DNA of 64,000 nucleotides from Alphaproteobacteria bacterium (GCA_016780775.1 JADHLI010000003.1:1-64000); one strand, 5' to 3'. Shown: positions 53,829 through 63,771, numbered from the stretch's first letter. Numbers and translations are program-made. The notes: generated from the sequence alone by a model not told the origin.

Positions 53829-54584
53829 ATGAAACTAACAAAATTGCACGATAGATGGGCAGCTGGTAAGCCAGCCCTAAATGGCTGGTGTTCTATTCCA
53901 AGCACGGTAACGGCTGAAATTATGTCAAACCATGATTATGATAGCCTGACTATCGATTTACAACATGGTTTAGTAGACTACCAAACCGCGCTAACCATGC
54001 TACAAGCAATGAACGCGTCAGGCATCACGCCGATGGCACGCGTGCCTTGGAATGAACCAGGCATTATAATGAAACTTCTGGATGCGGGATGTTTGGGTAT
54101 TATATGTCCAATGATTAATACAGCCGAAGATGCTGCTGCTTTTGTTGGTGCGATGCGTTATGCCCCTGATGGATATCGCAGCTCTGGTCCAACCAGAGCG
54201 ATTATGGTGCATGGCGCGGATTATCACCATCAAGCAAATGAAACGCTCGTATCCATGGCAATGATCGAAACGGTCGAAGCTTTTGGGAATGTTGATGCGA
54301 TTTGTGCTACAGAAGGGCTGACTGGGCTTTATGTAGGCCCATCTGATCTGGCAGTATCCATGGGGCATAATCCGGGACTGGATCGCCAAGAAGAAGATGT
54401 GGACGCCGCAATCGGCAAGATACTAGAAACTGCAAAAAAACATGGGCTGAAAGCTGGTATTCATTGCGGCTCACCAGATTATTTGAAATCTGCTTATGAA
54501 CGCGGCTTTGATTTTGCAACCATCGCGTCTGATATTCGTCTAATTGGTCAGGCGATCGCAATGAATATCAACGCTATCCGCTGA
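53829..54584 (+). CDS. HpcH/HpaI-family class II aldolase
   Basis: 251 residues. The HpaI barrel is recognised from TIDLQHGLVDYQTA (catalytic His), ARVPWNEPGIIMKLLDAGCLGI (substrate Arg), MIETVEAF (metal Glu) and LYVGPSDLAVSMG (metal Asp). Such enzymes split 2-keto-3-deoxy or 4-hydroxy-2-oxo acids to pyruvate and an aldehyde. With the dehydratase and uronate dehydrogenase on the other strand it would complete a non-phosphorylated sugar-acid route. AGGG precedes the ATG. Confidence 0.88.
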   Translation: MKLTKLHDRWAAGKPALNGWCSIPSTVTAEIMSNHDYDSLTIDLQHGLVDYQTALTMLQAMNASGITPMARVPWNEPGIIMKLLDAGCLGIICPMINTAEDAAAFVGAMRYAPDGYRSSGPTRAIMVHGADYHHQANETLVSMAMIETVEAFGNVDAICATEGLTGLYVGPSDLAVSMGHNPGLDRQEEDVDAAIGKILETAKKHGLKAGIHCGSPDYLKSAYERGFDFATIASDIRLIGQAIAMNINAIR

Positions 54585-54598
54585 CCAGGGGTCGTCAG

Positions 54599-54623
54599 GT
54601 GGGGGCTGGCCCTAAGCCCCTAC
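54599..54623. terminator. Hairpin between converging aldolase and uronate dehydrogenase genes
   Basis: GTGGGGGCT and AGCCCCTAC form a 9-base stem with one G-U pair around a 7-base loop. It sits in the 44-base gap of two convergent genes and could stop both transcripts. The T-rich tail is weak on both sides, so confidence is limited. Confidence 0.4.
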
Positions 54624-54628
54624 CGCCT

Positions 54629-55465
54629 TTAAGTATCATCTGGGGATAGGCCAAGCTTGGCAACGCCGCTTTCACCTAAATCAGTGGTGGCAAACGGGCC
54701 GCCATGCATCATCTGATCTGGGTCGCGCGGGTTGGGCATGGGCGCATCTGCGAAAATCTGATCTGCAAATATTTCTGCATTATCGCGTGGGCAATAGCCT
54801 AGGTAAGTGGCAGCTGAATTATCCACAGGTGCGCGGTCATTGTTGGAAACCCCATAAATAACCGTAAAGCCTGTGACAGGTGTATCCACCGACCGCTCCA
54901 CTAAATGGATAAGGTCATCATAAGATAACCAGCTACCAAGAGCCCGTAGATTGGTCACATGCGCACAAGAAAGGATGCGTAAACATACCGCCTCTAATCC
55001 CTTTTTATCCCAATAGAGTTTTGCCATATCTTCAGCAAAGCATTTAGCCAGCCCATAAAAACTATCTGGGCGATGCGGTGTTTCTGCATGTATAGCTTGC
55101 GTCTTTGGATGCAGGCCTACCGCATGGATAGAGCTTGCATAGACAATTCGGCGCACACCCGCTTTATGGGCTGCCTGCCAGACATTATAGCAGCCGATAA
55201 TATTAGCATGTAGGATGTCATCAAAAGGCTTTTCATCTGGGTGACCGCCAAAATGCACGACCATCTCTGCCCCTTCAATTAACTCTGCCATTTTTGCATA
55301 ATCTGCTAGATCGGCCTGAATAAAGCGCTCCCCTTCAATAAGGGGCTCTGTTAATGGCGCTATATCTGTGGAGACCAGCTCTGTGCATTTAGCAGCTAGA
55401 GGCGCGCGCAAATACCCGCCAAGCCGGCCAGCAGCGCCCGTTAGGACAATTTTTTTCAGCTTCAT
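54629..55465 (-). CDS. udh: NAD-dependent uronate dehydrogenase-like SDR
   Basis: 278 residues. The NAD fold is TGAAGRLGGYLR, the uronate dehydrogenase signature is HFGGHPDEKPFDDILHANI, the catalytic Ser/Tyr/Lys are seen in YASSIHAVG and FYGLAKCF. Uronate dehydrogenase oxidises D-galacturonate or D-glucuronate to the aldarolactone. The stop is 44 bases from the aldolase stop; the start is 21 bases after the dehydratase stop with GGAG at 9 bases. A related sugar-acid dehydrogenase cannot be excluded. Confidence 0.82.
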   Translation of the reverse strand: MKLKKIVLTGAAGRLGGYLRAPLAAKCTELVSTDIAPLTEPLIEGERFIQADLADYAKMAELIEGAEMVVHFGGHPDEKPFDDILHANIIGCYNVWQAAHKAGVRRIVYASSIHAVGLHPKTQAIHAETPHRPDSFYGLAKCFAEDMAKLYWDKKGLEAVCLRILSCAHVTNLRALGSWLSYDDLIHLVERSVDTPVTGFTVIYGVSNNDRAPVDNSAATYLGYCPRDNAEIFADQIFADAPMPNPRDPDQMMHGGPFATTDLGESGVAKLGLSPDDT

Positions 55466-55486
55466 CTATTTAACTCCATAGAGATT

Positions 55487-57217
55487 TTAGAAAATATCTG
55501 GCTCTTTGGCAGTTTTACCAAAGCTGGTTTCAAGGAAGTCAAAATCGCAACCTGTATCTGCCTGCTGGATATGTTGGGCAGACATCCATTGATATCCGCG
55601 TCCTGTCTCTTGTTTTGGCGGGCTCCAATTAGCTTTCCGTTTTTCAAGTTCAGCCTCATCCACCAGCAGGTTTAAGCTTCGTGCTGCAATATCCACCTCG
55701 ATCATATCGCCATTTTGTACCAGCGCTAATGGCCCGCCAATATAGGCCTCTGGGGCAACATGCAGGATACAAGCACCGTAGCTCGTTCCGCTCATCCGTG
55801 CATCTGATATACGGATCATATCGCGCACACCCTGTTTTACTAGCTTGGTTGGGATAGGCAGCATGCCCCATTCTGGCATGCCTGGTCCACCAACAGGTCC
55901 GGCATTTCTGAAAACCATGATATGATCGCCTGTTACCTCCAGATTTTCATCATCCACAGCAGCTTTCATTTCAGGATAGCTGTCAAAGACAATGGCGGGG
56001 CCTGTATGTTTGTGCAAGCGTGCCTCAGCCGCAGCAGGTTTCATCACCGCCCCATCAGGTGCAATATTGCCGCGCACAACGGCTAACGATCCCTGATGAT
56101 AGACCGGGTTAGATAGGGGGCGAATAACATCGTCATTATACACCTCAGCATCTTTGATACACTCACCCAAAGTTTTGCCATCTACAGTCATCACAGACAG
56201 ATCAAGCTCGCCTTCAATCTGTTTGAGCAGTGCGGGCAGGCCGCCAGCATAATAAAAATCTTCCATCAGATAGGTATCGCCAGTAGGCCGGATATTTGCC
56301 AGCACTGGAATTTCTTTTGATAGCCGGTCAAAGTCATCTAGCCCAAGTTCGAGGCCTGCACGGCGTGCAATCGCAATCAGATGGATAATGGCGTTAGTCG
56401 AACAGCCAGATGCCATCGCAACTTTAACCGAATTTTCAACAGAAGCTTGCGAGATAATCTTATCTAATGTTAGCCCTTCTAGAACCATTTCTACGGCCCG
56501 GCGCCCACACGCAGCAGACATACGTTTATGGTTGGAATCAGGAGCTGGGATAGCTGAAGATCCTGAAAAACAGACGCCCAAACCCTCAGCAATCGACATC
56601 ATCGTAGCAGCAGTACCCATCGTCATACAGGTGCCGTAAGAGCGTGCAATACCTGATTCTAGCTCATGCCACTGTGTATCGGTAATATTACCAGCGCGTC
56701 TTTCGTCCCAATATTTCCAAGCATCAGAGCCTGAACCAAGCGTTTTGCCTTGCCAATTGCCGCGCAACATCGGCCCTGCCGGCAGGTAAATGGCTGGCAA
56801 TCCGGCACTGATAGCCCCCATTAGGAGCGCAGGGGTGGTTTTATCACATCCGCCCATCAATACCGCCCCATCAACGGGGTGTGAGCGCAACAATTCTTCC
56901 ACTTCCATTGCCATCATATTGCGGTAGAGCATAGTGGTTGGTTTTACAAATTGTTCGGATAAAGACAGGGTAGGCAGTTCTAGCGGGAAGCCGCCTGCCT
57001 GCAAAATCCCGCGCCGAACATCTTCTGCTCTGGATTTAAAGTGAGAGTGACATTGATTTATATCTGACCAGCTATTGATAATCGCAATCACTGGCTTGCC
57101 TTGCCAATCTTCAGCGCTATAGCCCATCTGCATGGCGCGTGACCGATGGCCAAAAGAGCGCAGATCATCAGGGCCAAACCATCTTTCGCTGCGCAGGTCT
57201 TTTTTATCTTTGCTCAT
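55487..57217 (-). CDS. IlvD/Edd-family sugar-acid dehydratase
   Basis: 576 residues. The iron-sulfur/metal motifs of the family are GGCDKTTPALLMGA, GSYGTCMTMGTAATM-like (seen as RSYGTCMTMGTAATM) and ASGCSTNAIIHLIA, with DARMSGTSYGACILHV near the C-terminus. The SYGAC form at this site is common in pentonate and hexonate dehydratases such as L-arabinonate or D-galactonate type, rather than in IlvD. It most likely forms a 2-keto-3-deoxy acid. GGGGAAGAGAG precedes the ATG. The uronate dehydrogenase gene follows on the same strand. Confidence 0.88.
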   Translation of the reverse strand: MSKDKKDLRSERWFGPDDLRSFGHRSRAMQMGYSAEDWQGKPVIAIINSWSDINQCHSHFKSRAEDVRRGILQAGGFPLELPTLSLSEQFVKPTTMLYRNMMAMEVEELLRSHPVDGAVLMGGCDKTTPALLMGAISAGLPAIYLPAGPMLRGNWQGKTLGSGSDAWKYWDERRAGNITDTQWHELESGIARSYGTCMTMGTAATMMSIAEGLGVCFSGSSAIPAPDSNHKRMSAACGRRAVEMVLEGLTLDKIISQASVENSVKVAMASGCSTNAIIHLIAIARRAGLELGLDDFDRLSKEIPVLANIRPTGDTYLMEDFYYAGGLPALLKQIEGELDLSVMTVDGKTLGECIKDAEVYNDDVIRPLSNPVYHQGSLAVVRGNIAPDGAVMKPAAAEARLHKHTGPAIVFDSYPEMKAAVDDENLEVTGDHIMVFRNAGPVGGPGMPEWGMLPIPTKLVKQGVRDMIRISDARMSGTSYGACILHVAPEAYIGGPLALVQNGDMIEVDIAARSLNLLVDEAELEKRKANWSPPKQETGRGYQWMSAQHIQQADTGCDFDFLETSFGKTAKEPDIF

Positions 57218-57247
57218 ATCTCTCTTCCCCTATTAAAAAATTCGTCT

Positions 57248-58657
57248 TTAACGTCCACCTGTCAGAATAAAAAATACCATAGACAAGGTTACTAATGCCA
57301 GTGCTGAAAAAGAAGTGTTCCAGCCAACACTGAGCTTCAAGGGGCGCGCCCCGCTAAGATTGGACACCATCAACACCACCGTAGCAAACGGAGAGGTAGT
57401 CATAGATAGTGCCCAGCCAGATGAAATAGATAAAGCTGCAAGTGTGGGGTCTACAGGCAGGACAGGCAGAGCCCCCAAAATACTGCCAAAAAATACTGCC
57501 ATCATTATCGGACTTACCCCTAGATAAGAGACAGGCACCATGATAAAGGCCATCATCGTCAAGAACAGATAATCAGGCATCGCATAGCGCTCAATGAGGC
57601 TCGCTACAAAATCTATTGGCACCATTTCTGCACTTAAGCGGCCAATATAACCAGAGGCAGAAAGCGCAAATATAATCCGTCCATTATGCGGTAACTCACG
57701 GTGGCAAATATGGATAGCTTGGCGCGCTGCGGCACTAAAGCGTGCGCTGCCTTGATGCCAGTGTTGGGCAGTCAACCAGCCAAGCATAATCACAGGGCAC
57801 GCCACCAACAGACCAAACACAATTGTATCATCTGCCCAAACAGAAACAGCTATGGTGATTGTGAACAGGGCAAATAGAACAAACAGGAAGCGCAAAATCG
57901 CTGCCTTTGGAAAGGCAGGTTGATTGCGTGCTGAGGCCGGGTTGCGCTGTATTTTGCGAAACCGCCATATATCTTCTAGCCAGCCAACACATAAAATCGC
58001 AGCGGTGCAGATAAGCCCATAGGCTGTCCATAGCTCGCGGCTGATCCCGTCTATTAATTCCATTACCGCAAGAGGCGCCATCGCAGTTGGCGACCAAACC
58101 ACCCCCCATGAGAAGCCACGTAACAAGGCTGTGAGTTGTCTGCGTTCTCGCAAAGCAGCAATAGCTGGCTCTGTTGCTTCATCCCTGACCCCTTTTTTTA
58201 TAAGCGGGGTTAACAGCGAGACGATGCCAAGATTGAACAAAACCGCCATGAGGTTAGTGCCGCTGAAAATGGCTAAATAGCGCTGTTTAGGCGGCTGTTT
58301 TGTTAGGTAATGCCCGCATTCACTTATTGTGGGTGACGTCATAGCGGCCTCATGCAGCAAGGCCAATAACAATAAAAACGCCATCAGGAAACTGGCTTGG
58401 GCAAAGGCTGCTTCATAGACTTCCAAGGGCATATCAAAGATGAAAAAGGCAAGCCCGCTCAATACGGCACAAACCCCAAGAAGATAAATTTCACGAAAAG
58501 CGATTAGCCGCCAACATAGGAAATATAACATGCCAGCCGCAAAATAGGAGGCAAGCTCAAAGCCCCTGATATCGGTTGCCCGTGCCAGTAAAGTCATCGC
58601 CATCAATAAGACCATAAAGGCCCCTGTGGCACTATGTGTTCGTATTTCTGTGCTCAC
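57248..58657 (-). CDS. Multi-pass permease of the ion-transporter type, unassigned
   Basis: 469 residues with about eleven to twelve hydrophobic segments. The late LSISSGWALSMTTSPFATVVL and the matched LFNLGIVSLLTPLIKKGV earlier resemble the repeated hairpin helices of the ion-transporter superfamily, which includes DASS and ArsB-type carriers, but I do not recognise the family. It starts at a GTG with a poor ribosome site, 30 bases upstream of the dehydratase gene, so it probably brings in the sugar acid used by these enzymes. That role is inferred from position only. Confidence 0.6.
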   Translation of the reverse strand: MSTEIRTHSATGAFMVLLMAMTLLARATDIRGFELASYFAAGMLYFLCWRLIAFREIYLLGVCAVLSGLAFFIFDMPLEVYEAAFAQASFLMAFLLLLALLHEAAMTSPTISECGHYLTKQPPKQRYLAIFSGTNLMAVLFNLGIVSLLTPLIKKGVRDEATEPAIAALRERRQLTALLRGFSWGVVWSPTAMAPLAVMELIDGISRELWTAYGLICTAAILCVGWLEDIWRFRKIQRNPASARNQPAFPKAAILRFLFVLFALFTITIAVSVWADDTIVFGLLVACPVIMLGWLTAQHWHQGSARFSAAARQAIHICHRELPHNGRIIFALSASGYIGRLSAEMVPIDFVASLIERYAMPDYLFLTMMAFIMVPVSYLGVSPIMMAVFFGSILGALPVLPVDPTLAALSISSGWALSMTTSPFATVVLMVSNLSGARPLKLSVGWNTSFSALALVTLSMVFFILTGGR

Positions 58658-58878
58658 GCGGAAACCGGAAATAAACTAAATGAAGAATCCCAAAAATAGC
58701 AAACAAGGACACGGAAACGCGCTATGCTAACTAACCTTAATTTAGTTTACGCGTTTACACCAAGAGGGCAAGCACCTTGACAAGGCAAGGGCAGTAAACT
58801 TTGATAAAAGTATCGCTAGAACATAGCTTTGGAATAATAGCTTTTGCTAGTAACGCCAAGAAAGGTTAGGGGAATATC

Positions 58879-60255
58879 ATGGATCGGGATGTTTATATCG
58901 CCAATGGCGCTGGTTTTTCTGGTGATAGGTTTGACGCGGCTGTGCCCCTAGTGGCCCATTTAGCCACCTGTAGCGGCCCGCGCTATCTGATGTTTGAAGT
59001 CCTAGCAGAGCGCACGATTGCCCTTGCTCAAAACGCAAAGGCAAAGGACCCTAGTTCGGGCTATTCGCCTTACCTTGAAAATTATTTGCGCCCAATATTA
59101 CACGATGTTCAAAAACACCAGGTAAGAATTGTGTCAAATATGGGGGCAGCCAACCCTGCGGCAGGGGCGCGTCATATTCACCGTCTGGCTGAGGAGATGG
59201 GGCTAAAGCCTTTTAAAATTGCAGTTCTAACAGGGGATGACGTTACCAGCTATCTGGACAGGCAAGCCATCATAGAAGCAGAGACAATGGAAGGCACCTC
59301 GCTTGCTGGCCGTGATTTATGTGCAGCCAATGCCTATCTTGGCGGGGATGCGGTAGCAAAGGCCTTAGACACTGGCGCTGATATTGTTCTTGTCGGGCGG
59401 ACCACGGATAGCGCGTTGGTATTAGGGCCATTAATCCATGAATTTGGCTGGCAAGAAGAGGCCCTAGATAAGCTGGCGGCGGGTACAATTTGCGGGCATT
59501 TATTGGAATGTGGTGGGCAGGTGACAGGCGCGTATTTTGCTGACCCCGGTTTTAAAGATGTGCCAGATTTAGCAGGAGTAGGCTTCCCGCTAGCAGAGGT
59601 GCGCGCCGATGGGCAATTTACGATAACTAAGGCTGATGGAACAGGTGGGTGCGTGACAAAAGCGACAGTTACCGAACAGCTTTTATATGAAATGCATGAC
59701 CCTTCTTGTTATTTAGTGCCGGATGTGAGTGCAGATGTAACAGAAATGCAGCTGATAGAAGAAGCCCCTAACCGGATTAAGGTGGTTGGCATCAAAGGGC
59801 ATGAGCGGCCTGAAAAGTTGAAAGTTACTGTTTGTGTCGATGGCGGCTATATGGCTGAAGCGGAGATGAGTTATGCTGGTCTCAATGCGCTAAAACGGGC
59901 CAAGCTAGCTGGTGAGGTGGTGTTGAGCCGGATGCGGGCAAGCGGCTATAATGAAGAAATTCGTATGGATATTCTGGGCGCTTATTCTGTATTGGAAGGC
60001 GGTAGGGCTGAACGCATGGAAGGTAAAAACCTCCCCTTTGATGGGGATTACCGCGTGCGGCTTGCGCTAATCTCCGAAGACAGGGACAAAGCCCAGCTAT
60101 TATGTAATGAGTTGCAGCATTTATATTGTTCTGGGCCTGCGGGAGGGGGAGGCTACCGCGCTGCTGTGACAGAGCAGATGGCGTCAGCGTCTATCTTGCT
60201 AGACAGAGCGCTAATAGCCCCGCACGTGAAAGCAGAGGTGATAGCCCATGACTAA
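58879..60255 (+). CDS. AtuA-family (DUF1446) acyclic terpene utilisation-like protein
   Basis: 458 residues. The family is recognised from IANGAGFSGDRFDAAVPLV, RPILHDVQKHQVRIVSNMGAANP, VGRTTDSALVLGPLIHEFGW and the C-terminal CSGPAGGGGYRAAVTEQM. AtuA-type proteins occur in terpene catabolism and more widely in organic-acid pathways; the reaction is not well defined. GGGGAAT precedes the ATG. Its stop overlaps the next gene's start by 8 bases. The upstream 221 bases separate it from the divergent permease. Confidence 0.85.
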   Translation: MDRDVYIANGAGFSGDRFDAAVPLVAHLATCSGPRYLMFEVLAERTIALAQNAKAKDPSSGYSPYLENYLRPILHDVQKHQVRIVSNMGAANPAAGARHIHRLAEEMGLKPFKIAVLTGDDVTSYLDRQAIIEAETMEGTSLAGRDLCAANAYLGGDAVAKALDTGADIVLVGRTTDSALVLGPLIHEFGWQEEALDKLAAGTICGHLLECGGQVTGAYFADPGFKDVPDLAGVGFPLAEVRADGQFTITKADGTGGCVTKATVTEQLLYEMHDPSCYLVPDVSADVTEMQLIEEAPNRIKVVGIKGHERPEKLKVTVCVDGGYMAEAEMSYAGLNALKRAKLAGEVVLSRMRASGYNEEIRMDILGAYSVLEGGRAERMEGKNLPFDGDYRVRLALISEDRDKAQLLCNELQHLYCSGPAGGGGYRAAVTEQMASASILLDRALIAPHVKAEVIAHD

Positions 60256-60637
60256 TATTAAGACCCGCGAGTTACCGTTGCACGCTATTGCGCATGCAAG
60301 GGCTGGGGATAAAGGTAATGTTAGCAATATATCGCTGATTGCTTATCTGCCAGAAGCTTATGATTTTTTAAAAAGAGAGGTAAGCGAGGCTAAGGTTGAA
60401 GCCTTATTTGCCCATTTAGGGGCAGGGGCAGTGAAACGCTATGAGTTGCCCAATCTGTATGCGTTTAATTTTGTTATACAAGATGCGCTTGATGGCGGGG
60501 TAAACGCATCACGCTCGCTAGACAGACATGGCAAAACTTTAAGCTTTATTCTGCTTAGTCGCCTGATATTGGATATCCCAGAAGCGTTGATACCGCCAAG
60601 CTCACCCTACCGCGATCCAGAATTTAACTGGCGATAA
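60248..60637 (+). CDS. AtuA-like C-terminal (ferredoxin-fold) domain protein
   Basis: 129 residues. AHARAGDKGNVSNISLIAYLPE and the ending LPNLYAFNFVIQDALDGGVN, then SRSLDRHGKTLS, are the signature of the small domain that follows AtuA. In some genomes it is fused to AtuA; here it is a separate gene in an 8-base overlap. The two proteins should act together. It converges on the dehydrogenase gene, 5 bases away. Confidence 0.85.
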   Translation: MTNIKTRELPLHAIAHARAGDKGNVSNISLIAYLPEAYDFLKREVSEAKVEALFAHLGAGAVKRYELPNLYAFNFVIQDALDGGVNASRSLDRHGKTLSFILLSRLILDIPEALIPPSSPYRDPEFNWR

Positions 60638-60642
60638 GATTG

Positions 60643-61614
60643 TCAGATATGGTCAGGTGAATATACCTCAAGGGCGTAGATATTGCGCGTTGGCACGCCG
60701 CCTGCGAACCTATCAACAATATTTTGCGCCGCTTGCGTGGACATGCGCTCCAGCGATTCAGCAGTGAATGCAGCGGTATGCGGGCTAAGCCAGCATCGCT
60801 CTGCCTCCAGTAAGGGGTTATCTGCAACAATGGGTTCAACCGAAAACACATCAAATCCAGCGCCGCCTAAATGGCCAGCCTTAGTCAGCTCGCGAACTGC
60901 CCCTTCATCGACAATGCCGCCGCGTGCGCAATTAATTACAAACCCACCTTTTGGCATTTTCAACAAACGTTCTTTGGTGAATAGATGATGGGTTTTATCG
61001 GTCAGCGGTACATGCAATGTCAGGAAATCTGCCTGTGCTAGCCCTTCATCTAGATTGTGGATAATCTCAAACCCGTCCTGTTGTTTTGTTTCGGGGGAAA
61101 ATTTTTCATCCGCGATAATAACACGCATCCCAAAAGCTTTACATAGCGCGGCCACCCGCACCCCAATCCGCCCATAGCCAAAAACAAAGACACAGCGCGC
61201 GCCAATATCAAAGGCCTTAATCGACGTACGAGTGCTATAATCGCCGCGCACCACTCTATCCATGTGATAAGGCGTTTTTGCGCAATTTAGCATCATCATC
61301 AGCGTATGCTCAGCTACGGACGGCGCATTACCATCACTTGCAATAGCAACCGTGATATCATTGGCTCTGGCATAGGCAACATCAATGGTATCACAGCCAA
61401 CCCCATGCTTTGATACAACCTTCAAATTAGGCATTTTTGCCATAAATTCGGCCGTTAAGGTGCCAATACGCACAAAGATAGCCTCGATACTGTCATAATG
61501 GGTAGCGAGTTCTGCCTCGCTTAGTTCCCATTTAGGTATAAGGGTGAAACCGTTTTCCTTGAGCAGGGTTAATCCATTTTCATGCACTGGCTCGGTGACT
61601 AAAACCTTTGTCAT
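60643..61614 (-). CDS. D-2-hydroxyacid dehydrogenase (NAD-dependent)
   Basis: About 323 residues. The NAD-binding motif is FVFGYGRIGVRVAALCKAFG with an aspartate at the end of the second strand (IIADEKF), pointing to NAD. Catalytic residues are in NCARGGIVDE (Arg), GFDVFSVEP (Glu) and LSPHTAAFT (His). It is a phosphoglycerate dehydrogenase-like member, able to act on a range of 2-oxo/2-hydroxy acids. The ATG at 61614 lies behind AAAAGGGAA; the frame extends to 61629. A terminator separates it from the TRAP gene. Confidence 0.88.
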   Translation of the reverse strand: MTKVLVTEPVHENGLTLLKENGFTLIPKWELSEAELATHYDSIEAIFVRIGTLTAEFMAKMPNLKVVSKHGVGCDTIDVAYARANDITVAIASDGNAPSVAEHTLMMMLNCAKTPYHMDRVVRGDYSTRTSIKAFDIGARCVFVFGYGRIGVRVAALCKAFGMRVIIADEKFSPETKQQDGFEIIHNLDEGLAQADFLTLHVPLTDKTHHLFTKERLLKMPKGGFVINCARGGIVDEGAVRELTKAGHLGGAGFDVFSVEPIVADNPLLEAERCWLSPHTAAFTAESLERMSTQAAQNIVDRFAGGVPTRNIYALEVYSPDHI

Positions 61615-61656
61615 TTCCCTTTTCCTCATTTGCTTTATTATAACTGGGTACTGTTA

Positions 61657-61690
61657 ATAAAAAGCCCTTGCCTGAGATACAGACAAGGGC
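61657..61690 (-). terminator. Rho-independent terminator after the TRAP QM gene
   Basis: Arms GCCCTTG (61664-61670) and CAAGGGC (61684-61690) make a perfect 7-base stem with a 13-base loop. On the minus strand it is followed by TTTTTATT. It sits 29 bases after the TRAP stop. Confidence 0.8.
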
Positions 61691-61719
61691 GGGTATGTTT
61701 TTAAGTTATGTAGCCCTTA

Positions 61720-63771
61720 TCAACTCAATATCTTGGGCAGATATAGCGCTATCTCTGGAAAGAACATCACCAAGAGCATGCCGATAATCTGCATCGCGAT
61801 AAAGGGCAGAACAGAGCCAAAAATCTCTTGTAGCGTAATATCTGGCGGCGCTACTGATTTTAGCCAGAAACAAGCTGGGCCAAAGGGTGGTGATAGGAAG
61901 TAAATCTGGATGTTCATCACAAACAACACGCCAAACCACACCGCAGCCCATTCTGGCTCAAGGCCTAGCTCTGGTGCCATACCCACGACCACCGGTGCAA
62001 AAACAGGCACGGTAATAAAGGCGATGGCAATCCACTCCATGAAGGTACCCAAGACGACCAGAATAGCCATCATCACAAACACGATACCAAGAGCTGGCAG
62101 GCCAAGATTGGCGAATAAGGAGCGCAAGAAGTCGCCGCCGCCAATCAAATTATAGATACCAACAAAGGAAACCGCACCCAGAATAAGCCAGACAATTGTG
62201 CCAACCGTAGACATGGTTCCAGCAAGCGCCACTTGCAGCAAATTCCAGCTAAAGGAGTTTCGAACAAAGGCAACAATAATGGCACCAACCACGCCAACAG
62301 AGGCAGCTTCGGTAACGGTTGCTACCCCGCCATAGATCGAACCCATCACACAGAAAATAAGGAAAATGCTGAGGCCAACCGCGCTCATTTTCTCGCGTGA
62401 TAGCTTCATCTCCGTGCCGCGAGCCTCACCAAACTCTTCGGCTGTTGGCGCCATCTTATGGTTCAGATTACATCTGACCAGAACATAAATTCCATAGAAG
62501 GTTGCGAGCATCAGCCCCGGCACAGCCCCTGCCATAAACAAATCGCCAATGGCTACCTGCGCTGCAAGGCCGTAAATGATCATAATAATACTTGGCGGGA
62601 TAAGAGTAGCCAGAGAACCAGCCGCACAAATCAAACCGATAGACATCTTTCGATCATACCCAAGGCGTAGCATTTGCGGCAAAGCTACTAGGCCCAGCAT
62701 AACAATTTCGCCGCCCATAACCCCAGACATCGCCGCTAGAATAACTGCCACGATAATTGTCTGAATAGCTACACCGCCCCGCAATTTACCGGCAAAGATA
62801 GACATGGCATCAAACAAGTCTTCTGCCACACCTGCTCGTTCTAAGATGGAGGCCATCAGCACGAAAAGGGGTACCGCAATCAGTGGGTATTTTTCTAGCA
62901 AACCAAAAGCGTTTGTGGATACCAGATACATCCCGCCATAGCCAAAATAGAACAACGCACTAAGGATAGACACAATCAAAGTAACGATACCAAGTGGCAT
63001 GCCCGTCATCATGAGGAGAATCATCAATCCGACGATAAGCATACTTGCAGACGCAATGCCCATCTCGCGCATATCGATCATAGATGATGGGTCAATAACC
63101 GAGCCAACACTGGCATAAAGATGGTTGATAGTGCCAAAAACTATGTTCGCATCGCCAAGGAAATGGGCGCCTGCAACAGAAATAAGCCGGAGAAAAATAA
63201 GACCGACGGCAAGGAGAACAAGGTTTTTACCAAGGGATGAGGATACATGCCGGTGCAGATTAACCATAAGCTGTATCAGATACATAATCGCGCCGATTAC
63301 CAGCATGCTTTTCAGCAATAGCGGTTGTGGTGAGTTCCAAGCAGAACCCATTTTCTCGTTCATTCGTATCGATTCGAGGGCGCGTACAATCGCATCATCT
63401 GCTAGCAACCAAAGAGCGATAATACCAACAATGTAGGCGAACATATCAAGACGCCATTTGCCCTTATCGCCTGCCATCAAATACAAAACATTAATCGCAA
63501 TATGCCGTTTATGTAGGGTGATATAGCCAGCTGATAACATCCAAGCGGTGGCACATAATACCATTACCACTTCAAATGCCCACTGGGTTGGCGCGTTAAA
63601 TACATAACGAGAAATAACTTCATAAATGGTGCAGAGTGCCGCTATCAAATAAAGTTGTGATACCGCCAAACCTGAAAATTTACTAAAATGATCGATAAGC
63701 CGAAAAGGCCCCTTTTCTGGCTCATAAACCGTATCATCTCTGCGTTTTGCTATATTTGCTAACACTGCCAT
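61720..63771 (-). CDS. TRAP transporter fused DctQ-DctM permease
   Basis: 683 residues. Residues 1-180 are the small-subunit domain with four helices (YEVISRYVFNAPTQWAFEVVM and HKRHIAINVLYLMAG). The rest is the large-subunit domain with MSGVMGGEIVMLGLVALPQM, LATLIPPSIIMIIYGLAAQ, TEAASVGVVGAIIVAF and a late STVGTIVWLILGA. Fused QM proteins are a known class. No DctP-type binding protein gene is next to it inside the window. A divergent gene begins 176 bases away. Confidence 0.93.
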   Translation of the reverse strand: MAVLANIAKRRDDTVYEPEKGPFRLIDHFSKFSGLAVSQLYLIAALCTIYEVISRYVFNAPTQWAFEVVMVLCATAWMLSAGYITLHKRHIAINVLYLMAGDKGKWRLDMFAYIVGIIALWLLADDAIVRALESIRMNEKMGSAWNSPQPLLLKSMLVIGAIMYLIQLMVNLHRHVSSSLGKNLVLLAVGLIFLRLISVAGAHFLGDANIVFGTINHLYASVGSVIDPSSMIDMREMGIASASMLIVGLMILLMMTGMPLGIVTLIVSILSALFYFGYGGMYLVSTNAFGLLEKYPLIAVPLFVLMASILERAGVAEDLFDAMSIFAGKLRGGVAIQTIIVAVILAAMSGVMGGEIVMLGLVALPQMLRLGYDRKMSIGLICAAGSLATLIPPSIIMIIYGLAAQVAIGDLFMAGAVPGLMLATFYGIYVLVRCNLNHKMAPTAEEFGEARGTEMKLSREKMSAVGLSIFLIFCVMGSIYGGVATVTEAASVGVVGAIIVAFVRNSFSWNLLQVALAGTMSTVGTIVWLILGAVSFVGIYNLIGGGDFLRSLFANLGLPALGIVFVMMAILVVLGTFMEWIAIAFITVPVFAPVVVGMAPELGLEPEWAAVWFGVLFVMNIQIYFLSPPFGPACFWLKSVAPPDITLQEIFGSVLPFIAMQIIGMLLVMFFPEIALYLPKILS

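Noticed and set aside
58777-58806. TTGACA followed at 17-18 bases by TTTGAT/TTGATA upstream of the AtuA-type gene
   Set aside because: The -10 element is a poor match to TATAAT; a perfect TTGACA alone is common by chance in a 64-kb window.
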